From Xanthoparmelia taractica (taxonomy: Eukaryota; Ascomycota; Lecanoromycetes; Lecanorales; Parmeliaceae): DNA of 64,000 nucleotides. Positions 44,961-56,289 of the stretch are shown here, piece after piece; the first letter of the stretch is position 1, and the number at the start of each line of letters is the position of its first letter. The notes below the pieces were generated by a model, which saw only the letters and a list, made by a program, of their open reading frames with translations, was not told where the DNA came from and did not search any database. A program made the position numbers and the translations under genes. The DNA is taken from positions 96,642 through 160,641 of the forward strand of contig JANQBS010000084.1 in the NCBI GenBank assembly GCA_033085395.1. The letters run 5' to 3'.

Positions 44961-45944
44961 CTATGCGGCAGCTGGTGTCATAGCTGTCGGTGGTTTGGAT
45001 TGCCCGACGACCAGGTTACGCTTATCCTCCAATAGAGGCAGCTGTGGCCGAACATCTACTTGCGGTCTGCTCAGAATCTCCCCATCTCTGATAGATTTAG
45101 CGTGTTCTAGCAAGCTTTCTCTATCAATTCTTAGGTCAAAGTTGGTGACGAAGCAGAAGCTGACTTCCAATCTTCCCAATTCTGTCTCGCTGACGCCTCC
45201 GACTTTGGCAAAACGTCGATGCGGATAGCTGAAATCTTCCAGCGCTTTCATTGCCACTCGAAGGCCAGCCAAAACCAGGCGATGAACATTACGAGAAGTC
45301 ACGGGAATGATTTTCTCTACCACTGCTAATTTGGTAATGTAGAAGCTCGTGGCAAGGTAGACGGCTGTCGACATTGGACAATAGCGGTGCAGTCGCATGA
45401 GGTATTCTTCCAGACTGATTTGGGGAGGTTTCTTCGAATAGAATTTCCTTATGATGGCGCCATGCTGGATATTCGGGGGTTCCATGTTGGACCCAATGAC
45501 ATGTAGAGCCTCTGGAGGGCCAGCTTCAGGGCTGCCGATTGGAGTCTTAGCCTTTGCGGGCACACCGTCAACGTCCCCTGCATTCTCTGCGCCCCAGCTT
45601 TGTCGATGCGTGTAATCCTTCGTATGGCTAGCAACGTTCTCCTTTTCAGCATGTATCAATCCCAGGTCCGGAGTGCTTGGCTGGCTGATCGGAGGCGTTG
45701 GTGGGATGTCGCCTGTCATTCGGACCAAAGTCTCGACCGTGCTACACAGCATCCTCAAAGCTGCTACAGGACCCAAGGTGAAAATGTCGAGGTCGTCCGC
45801 GTCTGGAAAGGCGCCTGAATCCGCAAAATGTGATTCGGTAACCGGAACGATGCCTCGATCTGCAGATGGACTTGGCGGTGGTGGAAGTTGAAGCATGGCG
45901 CTTGCTATGTCCGGTACAGCATGGTTCTCATTAGGACTTCCCAT
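44961..45944 (-). CDS. PHO80-like cyclin (327 aa)
   Basis: One exon. The start at 45944 (MGSPNENHAVPD) is preferred; an in-frame ATG at 46028 would add 28 residues. The C-terminal two thirds hold a Pho80-type cyclin box: FYSKKPPQISLEEYLMRLHR, YCPMSTAVYLATSFYITKL, NVHRLVLAGLRVAMKALED, FAKVGGVSETELGRLEVSFC. The N-terminal part is Pro/Ser-rich. In yeast and Neurospora (PREG) this cyclin pairs with the Pho85-type kinase and represses the phosphate-starvation response by phosphorylating the Pho4/NUC-1 factor. The length fits filamentous-fungal orthologues, which have longer tails than yeast Pho80. It is divergent from the gene at 47281 across 1.3 kb. Confidence 0.88.
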   Translation of the reverse strand: MGSPNENHAVPDIASAMLQLPPPPSPSADRGIVPVTESHFADSGAFPDADDLDIFTLGPVAALRMLCSTVETLVRMTGDIPPTPPISQPSTPDLGLIHAEKENVASHTKDYTHRQSWGAENAGDVDGVPAKAKTPIGSPEAGPPEALHVIGSNMEPPNIQHGAIIRKFYSKKPPQISLEEYLMRLHRYCPMSTAVYLATSFYITKLAVVEKIIPVTSRNVHRLVLAGLRVAMKALEDFSYPHRRFAKVGGVSETELGRLEVSFCFVTNFDLRIDRESLLEHAKSIRDGEILSRPQVDVRPQLPLLEDKRNLVVGQSKPPTAMTPAAA

Positions 45945-47280
45945 AACTTCAGACAAGGTCTGATCGAGTTTTGTTTGGGAAAGGGAACATCCAGCGAGCG
46001 AATGTAAAGGTAGTCCAAGAAAGATCACAGATACTATAAAAGGCAGTAGATACAGGTGCGACCGTCGTCTGGCACATCTCTTCGGTCTCTGCTAGGAGCC
46101 TTCACTGTCCACGAAGTCATATCAGCGTCGCATATGTGCAAGTTGAACAAAGTACAACGGTCTACTGGCCGCGCAAGGACCTAGTGCCGCGGGGCAAAAG
46201 CTTCGAGCGCTGTCTGTGCGGTTACCTGACGAGCAGAACCAATCCCAAAACGCTTGAGGAATGGATGTTAGATTTTGTACGAAGTAAGCATTCAATGTTG
46301 CGCGTTTGACCGGTAGCCGGGGCTTGAGAGTCGTAGATTGCGGGGAAGGGGAAGGGAGAGGAGGTCCCTTGAATGCCGCCAAAACTTCGCGGACAGCTGC
46401 CCGCAGCTAGTACTAGATGCACATCCAATTGGAGCGACGTGCATGACGATGATGAGACTGGAATAATTCTTGGCTGAGCCTGAATTCGTACTTGTACAAC
46501 ACGAGCTGTAAAGAAAAGAACTGTGGGGGAACGACTCAGAGGGCGCTTTGTGGTTCACCGTACTATTTCTTGTTCTTCCCGTTTCACTTTCATCGAGATC
46601 CACCAATTCTTCCTACTTACATCCACCTATGGAAACTTACAGTCATAAGCTTCCTTTGACTCTTGACGCCTCATACTGAATTCCCTCAACGCCCTGCCAT
46701 TCAGTGACTAGCATTTTCCCACTTTGACCCACCGCAAGTGCTTCCTCTTTTCGATTCTCCCATACCACGACTTTACACCGTCAGGAAGCTCCTGGTAATT
46801 AGGAGGACCAAGATCACGCTTTCTCAAAGACGATTCTACACATAATATAGGTCTCCGCCATCTGTCATAGGCTCCAGAAGTGGTCTGCGTATTGTGCCTC
46901 CGCGCGGCGTGGGCGGCACTTGAAGCCTAAAATTTGAACGCATACATTCGAGGACGGAGACAACGCCAAGCCTAGTGTCATAGGTAACGTCATTTGCAGA
47001 TTGGAGGTACATTGCTGCTATAGGGCTCAAATACCTCGACTGACCTCGAAGCAGGTGGCGGACGGCCTCTCGCCGGCGGCGCCAAAGGGAGGGAGGTGGA
47101 GACCGGAGCGGTTGCACGTGTACGATATTTACACCAACTACATTACTTAGCTACCTTAAAAAAGGAAAGAAAAGACTTGGAATTTCTGTGGCTACAAGCT
47201 CGAGATTGCATAGATGACACAGACAAACGCCCTCAACACTGATAGGCTTGTACAAGCCTCTACGTTGAAGGTTGCTGGGG
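45945..47280. promoter_or_regulatory. Long bidirectional promoter region
   Basis: 1.3 kb between the divergent cyclin and 47281 genes, with several short frames but no supportable gene. The pyrimidine-rich stretch about 46600-46760 is a plausible leader or core promoter. Its length suggests long 5' leaders. Confidence 0.5.
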
Positions 47281-49118
47281 ATGGATCCGCAATCCGGACT
47301 AGCTTCTAAAGACGACCTTTGGCGCTTGCAGAACGAGATGAAGAACGTATACGCGACGCAAGCAGAGCATGCTGACCGACTCATGCGTCTCGAGCAACGT
47401 TCAGACAGCGATACCCGTCTGAAGTCCGTGTGGGGCACTCAATCACCTTTCCCTAGCGTCTTGAATGGGACTCCTCAGCAAGGTATGCAAACTTCCATAT
47501 CATTGCAAAGGTGTTGCTCAGACTTTCAATTCCAGATCACGGTTACAATCCCGCTGCAGAAGCATTCAAAAACTTTGATCAAGACCAGCCGAGTAGCATG
47601 CTTGGAAGTTTACATTTGGACACGGAAGATGAACCGAGGAGAGGTGCTGCTTCTAGAGCAAACAGCGTGCGCTTCGATGAGAGTGCTCTCCACAGTCATT
47701 TCGGTCAAGGCTCTCGGTCCTCTACGGAGTTTCTTCCTATACGAACCAGTAGTGCTTTTGGTAGTCATCCAATGACGGAACGTTCGTTGTCACACAAGTC
47801 TGACGGCAGGCAAAGCTCTACGCATTCAGCTCGAGCAAGCAGTTTCGGTATCGAGACCCGTCCATTATCCGCCGCTGTGGCTCCTTTCGTTCCCTTGGCC
47901 CCCCCTCCTGGACTTTTCATCTTGGGACCGGTCCCGTCAATAATTCGCTGCTGGCTGGACACGAACTTTTCCAACGAGTCATTGCTCTACGCTTCCATCT
48001 GCACGGGTTCCTACAAGTCCGAACTCGACATCAATCTTATTAACCGACTAGGTTACCAAGATCAAATCACAAATGACCGTGAAGGGCAGAAGATCATTAA
48101 GCTTCCAGTATACCTTCCTGAAGCTACTATACAGCAGTCGTCATCACGTTCGAGTAGTCCTGCGCCATCGCTGCCTTTTCTTACGACCACATTCGTTGTT
48201 CGGGACTTCCAATGTAAGACAGAAACGATCCAGATATTCCTCGGCTGCGACTTACTTCGTACCCGTAACGCTGATGTCCACTTCTCGCTTGACCGTGTAA
48301 CATTGTTTGATGATGACCGCAATAAGCTTTCTGTGCCTTTAGTCCGTCCAGAGAATGCCACTTTGTTCCAGCATCTTCAGACGACGATAGCATCAGACAA
48401 GTCGTCGGAGACCCCTCTTGCAAAAGTCTCCGGTCCGGCTGTCGAAACAATCAAAACCAACGGCAAGGCGAAAGAGGCGACTATAGAGCAGTCGATCGGA
48501 AAATCTGACGACCAACCGGAGCCGATGAAGACGCAACCTTCGCCCAAAGTAATGCCTCCATCTGCAGCTCCGTCGCCCTCGGTGATAGGGGAAGGCAGAA
48601 AAACGACTGCAGATCGTGGCAAAAACGAGTCAACATCTTCGGCACAGGTAAACGCTGACCTCAAGGACTCGGAAAGCTTGACTAATGGCACCACGCCTGA
48701 CACCCCGACTAAACCGGAGAGCAGCAATGTATGGGGCTCCTGGCGACGAGACTCCACCCAAGGTACCAGAGGTGACCCCTTAGCCCCTGGAGCATCTTCG
48801 AGTACTGGCTACCAGCGAGCGGGGCGGGGTAGGGGAATGAAGGTACTCAGACCAGCAAAACTGAATACGTCTCGTGCCGCTTCGGCACAACAGCAGCCGG
48901 TAGGGTTTGATGCCGTGCCCTCACGTTTTGGTGATTCTGGTAAGTCCGACAATAACGACAGCCAGAGTCCTGCCACCGATCAGAGGTCGTTCTCAGGAGA
49001 TGCTAGAGGCCCCCTTCAGTCTCTCACGAACAAGCCCAGGTCGTCGAATCCAATTGGTGGAGCTTCTGCGTTCGGCTGGCTGAATTCGAGCCAGCAAAAG
49101 CAGGGGCCGTCCGAGTGA
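47281..49118 (+). CDS. Conserved fungal low-complexity protein with retropepsin-like middle (594 aa)
   Basis: Two exons, 47281-47482 and 47536-49118, in phase, 594 residues. The N-terminal 60 residues are a coiled-coil-like segment (KDDLWRLQNEMKNVYATQ) ending in WGTQSPFPSVLNGTPQQ, which I remember from many ascomycete proteins labelled, weakly, as ubiquitin hydrolase 19. No ubiquitin-protease catalytic box is visible, so that label is not supported. Residues about 190-340 resemble the retropepsin fold: ICTGSYKSELDINLINRLG, a KLPVYLPEATI strand, TIQIFLGCDLLRTRNADVHFS and LSVPLV. The catalytic DTGA motif is replaced by CTGS. The last 230 residues are Ser/Pro/Thr-rich with WGSWRR and an RGRG motif, probably disordered and possibly RNA-associated. 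Function unknown. Confidence 0.8.
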
Positions 49119-49317
49119 GACTTTTGTTCGTTCTAGGGATCAGTCTGTTGAGGAGCTATCAACACGTCTTGCAGCTTTTGCCGGCTTGTGCAATAGTATG
49201 TACAGTAAGATTCAGGCATAACGTGCTGAGCAAGCTCCTAGATACAGCCAATATAAGAACAATCAAAAATAGTGCTTTGAGATTTCGATCTACAATTATA
49301 TGCGTCAGTCTAACGTC

Positions 49318-50276
49318 TCACATTTTACACAGTGTCTGAACTGCATCTCTAGTGCTTTCTTTCGTTTCCTTCACCAGCCCAGCTATCGCTTTGAATCTAG
49401 TCACGAAGATTAGCCATCTCGCCCTTTCACCGGGTCAAATGATCTGGAAAGGCGCGCTCACTCTGGAATACTGGCATCCCCCATACACTCGTACAGGAAG
49501 CTCTCACTCGACGTAATGATCGCTCCCTCCGCCCTACACCACATCAATTTTACGCCCACTTCTTCGGTACAGACTACGGCGCCTACCTCAACCGACTTAA
49601 CGCCACACCCCTTTCTGCGCCATTGCAACTGCTCACCCCATCCGTGAGCACATACACCCTGTGACCGTCACTCAGCAGATCGAGCACCGTCTGCGTTACG
49701 CAGATGTGCGTCTCGATCCCTACAATGGCGATCTGGTACGGTATCTGGGCGCGTTCGGCGAGCGTGTAGCGTAGTTCGGGGACGAGCATCGAGAAGGCGG
49801 TCTTGTCGATTGTGTAGAGGGGCGGGCTGTTGAGTTCGGAGCAGACTGGACATCGTGTGAGCGAGCGAGCGGATCTGTGGTGGGAAAGGGCTGAGGGGTG
49901 GATTGACTTGGACCGAGGCGCGAGGCGGATTGGGTGGTGGCGTAGACGGGGATGGAGAGGGTGTTGCAGGCGCGAATCATCTTTTGGGCTGTGGAGATGC
50001 TGCCCGGGGGGGGGGGGGTCTATCAGTATGGGGTAATGCAGGATTGAGGAGCTTGAAGGGTTCGCCGGGCTTACACTTTGCCATATTCGAAGATGGCGGG
50101 TCGGAATTTCTCTTGGATGTCGCAGATGCTGTTGGGATTATAAGCCGGTATATGAGAGGGACGACAGCTGGGTGAGGTACAAAAGAGCGGGGTTTGCTGG
50201 GCTTGTTGTTAGCGAAGCCTGTGGTAAGTTTGAGGTTACTCGTACGGAATCGATGTGGTCTTGCCATTGTTGCCAT
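49318..50276 (-). CDS. Isochorismatase-family cysteine hydrolase (198 aa)
   Basis: Seven exons: 50276-50246, 50196-50181 (16 nt), 50128-50075, 49999-49914, 49845-49587, 49533-49462, 49396-49318. All phases fit and give 198 residues. Family features: NPALFICDIQEKFRPAIFEY (catalytic Asp), YTIDKTAFSML (Lys), and VGIETHICVTQTVLDLL (nucleophile Cys), the Asp-Lys-Cys triad, then DGVSSCN and a C-terminus GDASIPEFKAIAGLVKE. The relatives are mitochondrial or cytosolic ISOC1/ISOC2-type hydrolases of unknown substrate. The tiny second exon and dense introns explain why no long open frame is visible. A poly-G tract of about 13 (around 50006-50018) lies in intron 3. It is convergent with the gene ending at 49118. 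Confidence 0.88.
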
Positions 50277-50662
50277 GGACACAGAGTATGAGGCGGCTTG
50301 ACTGAAGCATTCAAGCAAAAGATGGGGGGTGCCTTTTCCCCGCCGCTTCCACTTTCCTGCAGCGGAGCGCCAAGCCCGCGGCAGAGCCTTTTTTAGCGTC
50401 CTTTGCTAGCCAGGTACGAGACGAGTCCTAGCAATCTTTCAGCCATCTCCATTTCCACACCTCCTTCTCTCCCCATAAATTAATTCTTCTCCCACCACTG
50501 TCAATTTTTTCGGCATCTCATCTCCTAGCGATTCAATTACCGTTATACTTGCGGTCTCCAACACTCTTTGAGCGCAATTGAGCAAAAGACTGGTCGTACG
50601 AAAAGGAAAACACCCCTGTTGCAAAGCGCACAAAAGTATTCGCTGCGCACAGACACCGAGCA
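50277..50662. promoter_or_regulatory. Bidirectional promoter region
   Basis: 386 bp between the divergent isochorismatase-family and BTB genes. The CT-rich part near 50450-50520 is a plausible core promoter for the rightward gene. Confidence 0.45.
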
Positions 50663-51645
50663 ATGGCAGACCCCGAAGTGCGCATTTCGGGCGGAGCGGC
50701 AGATGCGTCTGGCGACGTCGAAATGCAAGGCGGCGACAGCGCCGACGTCCTGGAGGTAGGAGAGACGGGCGCCGATGATGCGCCAGGGGAGGAGGCCGCA
50801 GAGGATGAGACGGCGATGGACACGGAGAGACCTGCTGCGCGAACCACTTTTGTCGAGTGAGTTGTTGGAGCGACTATAATCCAATGGAACTAAACCTTCT
50901 AACATCCATAGCTATCTCAAATCCCCAATCGTAACCCTGCACATCGGCTCCGGCGACGCCGCGACCCAGCTCACAGCCCATCAAGCCCTCCTCGTAAAAT
51001 CGCCCTTCTTCATCGACGCCATTGCGCCCGACTCTACCTCCCCAGTGAGCCCCCCCCCCTTTCCCTCTCTGATTCTCAACCTCGAACTAACCCCCTTTCA
51101 AGAAACACTCCATCGACCTCAAAGACGAAGACCTAGAAGCCACATCCTGCTTCCTCGAATACCTCTACACAGGCGAATACTTCCCGCACAAGCTCCCCAC
51201 CGGGACGCTCCAAACAGACCCCAGCACCCCCCCCGTCGACCAAACCGGCGACCAACTCCTCAAACACGCCAAAGTCTACACCCTGGCGGAAAAACTCTCC
51301 ATGCCATCCCTCAAGACCCTCTCCCACTCCAAAATCCACCTCGTCACCTCCACCGCCGTCGCCGAGCTCACCTACGCCCGCTACGTCTACAGCCACACGC
51401 GCAAAGAGGACGTCACGATCCGGAAGCCCGTGGCTAGCTTTTGGGGCCAGAGGAGCCATGTGCTGAGGCATGAGACGGAGGGGACGTTCAGGAAGATGTG
51501 TTTGGAGTATCCGGAGTTTGCGTTTGATGTGTTGAGTTTTGTGCTGGATGCGGAGGAGAAGAGGGAGGAGAGGAGGAGGAAGGCGGACGAGGGGGATGCG
51601 GGGGGGAAGGGGAGTGCGAGGAAGAGGGCCAGGGGGGAGCGGTAG
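50663..51645 (+). CDS. BTB/POZ domain protein (289 aa)
   Basis: Three exons: 50663-50856, 50912-51044, 51103-51645, in phase, 289 residues. An acidic N-terminus of about 60 residues precedes a BTB/POZ domain (residues about 65-170: SPIVTLHIGSGD, LTAHQALLVKSPFFIDAI, IDLKDEDLEATSCFLEYLYTGEYF). An ATPase-free helical region follows (YTLAEKLSMPSLKTLSHSKI), and the C-terminus is very basic (KREERRRK, RKRARGER), probably nuclear. Stand-alone BTB proteins are common in ascomycetes and usually serve as cullin-3 adaptors or scaffolds; no Kelch or MATH domain is seen. The codon use of the 3' part is strikingly C- or G-biased. Confidence 0.88.
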
Positions 51646-52141
51646 GGAGGTTGTTGAGGTGATAAAATGATGTCTGCTGGGTGTGAAGGATCTAGTGAGG
51701 AGGGTTTGCTGCTTTTCTGCTGATATTGATGCTGTTGCTGTCATACTAAAAAGGGTATATTTCCATGCGATGTCTCCGATTAGATTTGGAGGAAGAAATA
51801 TGTAACAATATTTGAATATCATCAATAATTAACACCTGTACAATCAACAGGCTATGAGCCATGTACAAGCATAGCTATTGACAGAAAGATGTTGGTATCA
51901 ATCTAAGTACAGGAAGCTCGCTCACTGAAACGCCACTACTATCCCGTGCATCGTCGGTGCGGAGAGGCCTCGACGCTCCAGACTATGCACTCACTCAGGC
52001 GCTTGTCGCTTCGTATGGACGACCCAAGTAGGTCTGACTAACGTGCTTATTCCAGCTGCGCCGTAGAACCGCGTCCCAAACAAAATGGCCCCCTTCGGTT
52101 GAGCCTCGCAAGGATTTACGGCACAACAGATCCCATGCATG
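51646..52141. other. Intergenic region between convergent genes
   Basis: 3' flanks of the BTB and PAP2 genes. No gene supported. Confidence 0.5.
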
Positions 52142-53502
52142 TCATATCCTTCCGCCCATATGCCTAAACGTCTCGCCAGTGGATGGGATTGGCTTTTCAA
52201 GCCTCAACACCCACAGCAGCACATCCTCTAGCGGTAATAGCGTTAGGAAGACACCATTAAATAAATAAGCGGCGCAAGCCACGATCGTCGCCATCAGCGC
52301 GTCCAGCCAGTAATGATTCGCCGTTGCCACAATGGTGACGAGAATCATGCTCGGGTATCCCAGCCCGATGAGACAGTAAACGGATTTCCAGAACCCCGAC
52401 TTTTCCGTCTCCCCCGGCTCCAGGGTCTTCCTGAAGATACCGGCGTGGTAGATCATGGTGCAGCCGATCACGAAGGCATAGCCGAAATGCATACTGGGCA
52501 TGGCGGCGAGAGAGTTGACAAAGTTGCCGCTCATCCATATCGAGGTTGCGTTGTCGTGGCGCACCGAGTCCAGGAAGCCATACTCAGGCGGAAGCAGGCG
52601 CGGAGGCATGCAGGGGTAAAGGGTAAAGGTTAGGAAGGCGAAGAGGTTGGTAAGGGTGAGGGTGCGGCGGATTGTGGCGAAGGTCGGATGTGAGGGCGCA
52701 ATGTAATAGTACCATGCTATAAAACTGTTGACGGGATTAGAGGATGTTTGGAGCAAAGGAGGGCGGGGTGTTCAGGAGACGGGGACGGGAGGCAACGGAC
52801 CCTACTGTGCCCGGTATGTGGATAAGGGCATAGGCTCGGTTCAGCACCGTCAAGGCATTTTGATGGCCCTCCAAGAACCAGTGCTGCACAGTGTGCTCTT
52901 TGATCGGGAAGAGAAAGCTCGCCCAGCTGAACTGTTCAAACTCAAGGATCGCCAGACCGTGCGCCTGAGCGACTTCTATAATTGATTTTGTGAATATTTT
53001 CTGAGATATGACCTTTGTTAAGCGGTAGAAGAGGTAGGTGATGATCCAGTAGAACATCTCGATCAAAAATGGAAATTTTTGTAGGATGCGGCTATGTATA
53101 TGATCTGAGAAACGTGAGGAGTTCGGGGTGTTGATAACGAGCCCGCAGCACGTTCGTCTCTTCGGAAGATTCTTGGACGCTGATAGAGGGTCTTGGGAGT
53201 CATCGTCGTTTTCCGGGTCGTACCAGAGTAAGTCTTCGGTGGAGTTGGAGGAGTCGGAGTCGAGGTAGGAATCGTAAAAGCCTTGTTTCCGCTTCGCAAA
53301 TATTTGGAAATTACGTCTCCGGGTCAGGAACATGGCTCCACCTAAGATGGACAAGACAATCTAGGAAGCATTGTCAGCTGAATGTTATTATTTGTGACAT
53401 GGCAAGTAGACGTACCAATGGCTCCCCCCATGGAGGAAGATGATACATGGGCTGGCTCTTCCAATCTGGTGGGATGTCATGTATTGTGAGGTTCGCCATC
53501 AT
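52142..53502 (-). CDS. PAP2-superfamily membrane enzyme, IPC-synthase-like (409 aa)
   Basis: Exons 53502-53416, 53360-52801, 52724-52142, in phase, 409 residues (a start at the next Met, 53499, is equally likely). Several hydrophobic helices are seen: MFYWIITYLFYRLTK near the middle, TLTLTNLFAFLTFTLYP, and CLIGLGYPSMILVTIVA. The PAP2/inositol-phosphorylceramide-synthase-type active site is present as AAMPSMHFGYAFVIG and TANHYWLDALMA, giving the two catalytic histidines and the Asp. Related enzymes (Aur1, PAP2_3 family) transfer or remove phosphate-headgroup moieties of lipids in the Golgi or ER. Whether this one makes a sphingolipid or acts as a lipid phosphatase cannot be decided. The N-terminal cytosolic region is acidic and Ser-rich (SDSSNSTEDLL). 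Confidence 0.85.
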
Positions 53503-54879
53503 GATGAGTTTTCTCTCGTATTTTTGTATTGAGGATGATCTACACGTCCAGGACGGGTTGATCCAGAGGGTCACGCGACCAAAGTTGTCGCGGGCCAAGA
53601 CTCCCAGTTGTCAAGAGATAGAGATTGAGAAGACTATGGAAGCAGGGCTGGAAGTGGAGTGTGAGGAAGAAGTGAGAATGGCAGTCGGGGAACGGAGAAG
53701 TGAAGGGTTTTTACGGAGAGGTCGGGGTCAGAGGGTTGTTTTTGTCCGTGCTGCTGCATGTCAATACAACGCACAATTATGTCATGATCCAAGCACCAAA
53801 GGTGAGAGTTGGGTGGGCAACGAACGCTGTGAATCAAGATGTCTAGCATCTGAGATTTGTGGTAAAGACCGTATATGTTGTAAAGCAGGATGATATATGC
53901 TCGATGTTGATTGCAAAAATACTTGACAATCCCCCCTGTGCAAGTACGTATACCTGGGTTTTTTCGGGGAGCTGCCTAGTCCGAAGGTAGAATTTATCAT
54001 CCACACTTGGGGAATAAACAGCGCAACAAGGAAGGTGGGTGTCTTATGGTCACTATGTATATTGAGTAAGAGGGACAAGATAGAAGTGATAGAAGTACAA
54101 GTACACAGTTTATTTCTTCCTTTTGCCCCCCATCCCCTCAGATGAGCCAAGTCATCAGTCGACTTCCGACAAACCCGAAGATTGCTCTCTTGCCAAGAGA
54201 GGGTATTGCCAAGAATCGTATTTCTTTTCCTCCATTCTCATGCCCAGCTTGACCATCTTGGCTCGGCATCATCTCCCTCCGATCAGCAGCGATTATTCCG
54301 ACTTTTTATCATATGATCATCTTCTTGTTGCAGCATGCATACAAAGTGCCATTCGAAGATGCACATCTGGAATTTATGGGGTTTCTTGGATTATGCAAGT
54401 GTCTTTTTTGCCGTACAAATGATTATCCTTCTTTGAAGATGCTTTCATAACTTTATGCTGCTCTCACCCGTTTGAGCCGCTTTTCGCAACCCCGGATCAG
54501 TTGCAGATCGCTTTAACGGCAAGTCGGCAATCTACGGGGGAAACAATCCTGAACGCCAAGACTCACATGCCAAGATCTCGAATAAATGTCCCGAAATTAC
54601 GCCCAACATAAATTTACTTTAGGGGTCAGGCACCATATACTGTAGACATCGCTAAAGTCTAATTCATAAGGTGCAACTCCCAAGAAATCATAATAATTCC
54701 CAGCGATCCTTTTATTTTAAGGCTAATCTGCCAATAGTGAAAAGTACCTTAGGGTTAGGGCCAATATTAGCGCTTTTCAGACCTCCGTAAGCTATCTCCT
54801 CGCGTGTGCGGGGTAACCGAACGCCATCTATCCTCAAGCATCTATTCCCCCAGGCCCTATAATTCTATGATAATCCTTC
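53503..54879. other. Intergenic region, 1.4 kb, no gene seen
   Basis: Promoters for the divergent PAP2 and RRP45 genes. One open frame (53447-53893) overlaps the PAP2 first exon in antisense and shows no independent features. Much of 54590-54780 is AT-rich. Confidence 0.5.
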
Positions 54880-56002
54880 ATGCCTCGCGAAGCAGAACCC
54901 TCCATCAACCAGCGAATCTTTCTCCTCCAAGCTCTCCAGGAGAACATCCGCCTCGATGGCCGCGCCCTTGACGCTTACCGGCCTCTCGACATATCCTTCG
55001 GCGACGACTATGGCCTCGCAGACGTTCGACTGGGCAAGACCAGGTATCCACCCCATGACACGCTTTCCATCTCGACATCAAAGCGAAATCATTGACCACT
55101 TTTACAGAGTCCTCACGCGCATCTCAGCCTCCATAACAACCCCCCGCCCGGACCGGAAATTCGACGGCATCTTCACCATCGCAACCGAACTCTCCCCTCT
55201 CGCATCCCCCGCCTTCGAATCCGGCCGGTAAGGAACCCTCAATCCCCTCCCATGTTTGGGGTAAGACCTCTCTCTCTCTCTCTCCTCTTTCCCTCCCTCC
55301 CTACCTCTGCTAAACATCCTACATCCCACATCATCCCCCCACCCAAACCCATCCCATCTCCCACTAATCTCCCACCCCGCTAACCCATAACCCACCCCCC
55401 TTACCAGCCAATCCGACCTCGAAACGCACCTCTCCCGCACCCTCGAAACCTCCCTCCGCCGCTCTCAAGCCCTCTCAACCGAATCCCTCTGCCTGATCGC
55501 CGGCCAAAAAGTATGGTCCCTCCGCGCCGACATCCACATCCTAGACCACGACGCCGGCCTCATCGACGCCTGCTGCCTGTCCACGCTCGCCGCACTCCGT
55601 CACTGCCGGATCCCGGACACGAGCGTAACAGGCGGCGAGCTGACCGTTTACTCGGCGCTGGAGCGCGATCCGGTTCCGCTGGCTCTGCTGCACCATCCCT
55701 TTTCCGTGACGTTCAATTTCTTCGAAATGGGGGAGAGGTGGGTCGTTGATCCGACGTTGATGGAGCAGCAGTGTAGCGATGGGGAGTTGGTGGTGGTTGC
55801 GAATCCGCAGGGGGAGGTGTGTTTGGTGCAGAAAGGGGGAGGGGGCGAGGTAGATGCGTTGGTAATATTGCGGTGTGTGGAGGTGGCGATGGGTAAGGTT
55901 AGGGAGTTGGGGAAGGTGGTGGATGGGACGTTGGAGGCGGATGCGAAGAGGAGGGACAAAGGGGGGTTGAGTCGAGAGTTGAGGGCGGAGAACGAACGGT
56001 GA
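54880..56002 (+). CDS. rrp45: Exosome core subunit RRP45 (292 aa)
   Basis: Three exons: 54880-55043, 55108-55227, 55408-56002, in phase, 292 residues. The RNase PH fold of RRP45 is recognised: INQRIFLLQALQENIRLDGR, the ADVRLGKTRVLTRISASI strands, FTIATELSPLASPAFE, then SLCLIAGQKVWSLRADIHILDHD and GLIDACCLSTLAALRHCR. RRP45 is one of the six catalytically silent ring proteins of the eukaryotic exosome, which threads RNA to RRP44 for 3' degradation and processing. The second intron (180 nt) is CT-rich and longer than usual here. The C-terminus is short and basic without the extended tail of animal PM/Scl-75. It is convergent with the CLC gene. Confidence 0.93.
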
Positions 56003-56289
56003 TGGAGGTGAGAGAAGCGAAAATGTTGCACTTTTACACACGTTGGGAAGCTGGTTGAAATGCCAATAACTTTCATCCTGTACTCAAACGGGAGGGTAAT
56101 CGGCCAACACGGAGATCTCAAATGCCAAAACATGATACAATGCCACTTAAAACTCCCTATGCCCACCCAATGTACCTTAATGCCCAAATGAAATCGCTAT
56201 GCCACAACATCCAAACGCTAAATATGAGAGGATTGGATTATAAAGCAAGGAAAGTCCAGCACCGTGGAACTCCATGCCAATTATCCCCA

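Noticed and set aside
47281..49118. Annotation as ubiquitin carboxyl-terminal hydrolase 19
   Set aside because: No Cys or His box of ubiquitin proteases is present; the name seems inherited from weak matches.
51133..51825. 230-residue Pro/Leu/Arg-rich frame antisense to the BTB gene
   Set aside because: It is the reverse of strongly biased BTB codons. The BTB model keeps phase over three exons and shows domain motifs.
53447..53893. 148-residue open frame antisense to PAP2 exon 1
   Set aside because: Overlaps the coding exon in antisense and shows composition expected of a shadow frame.
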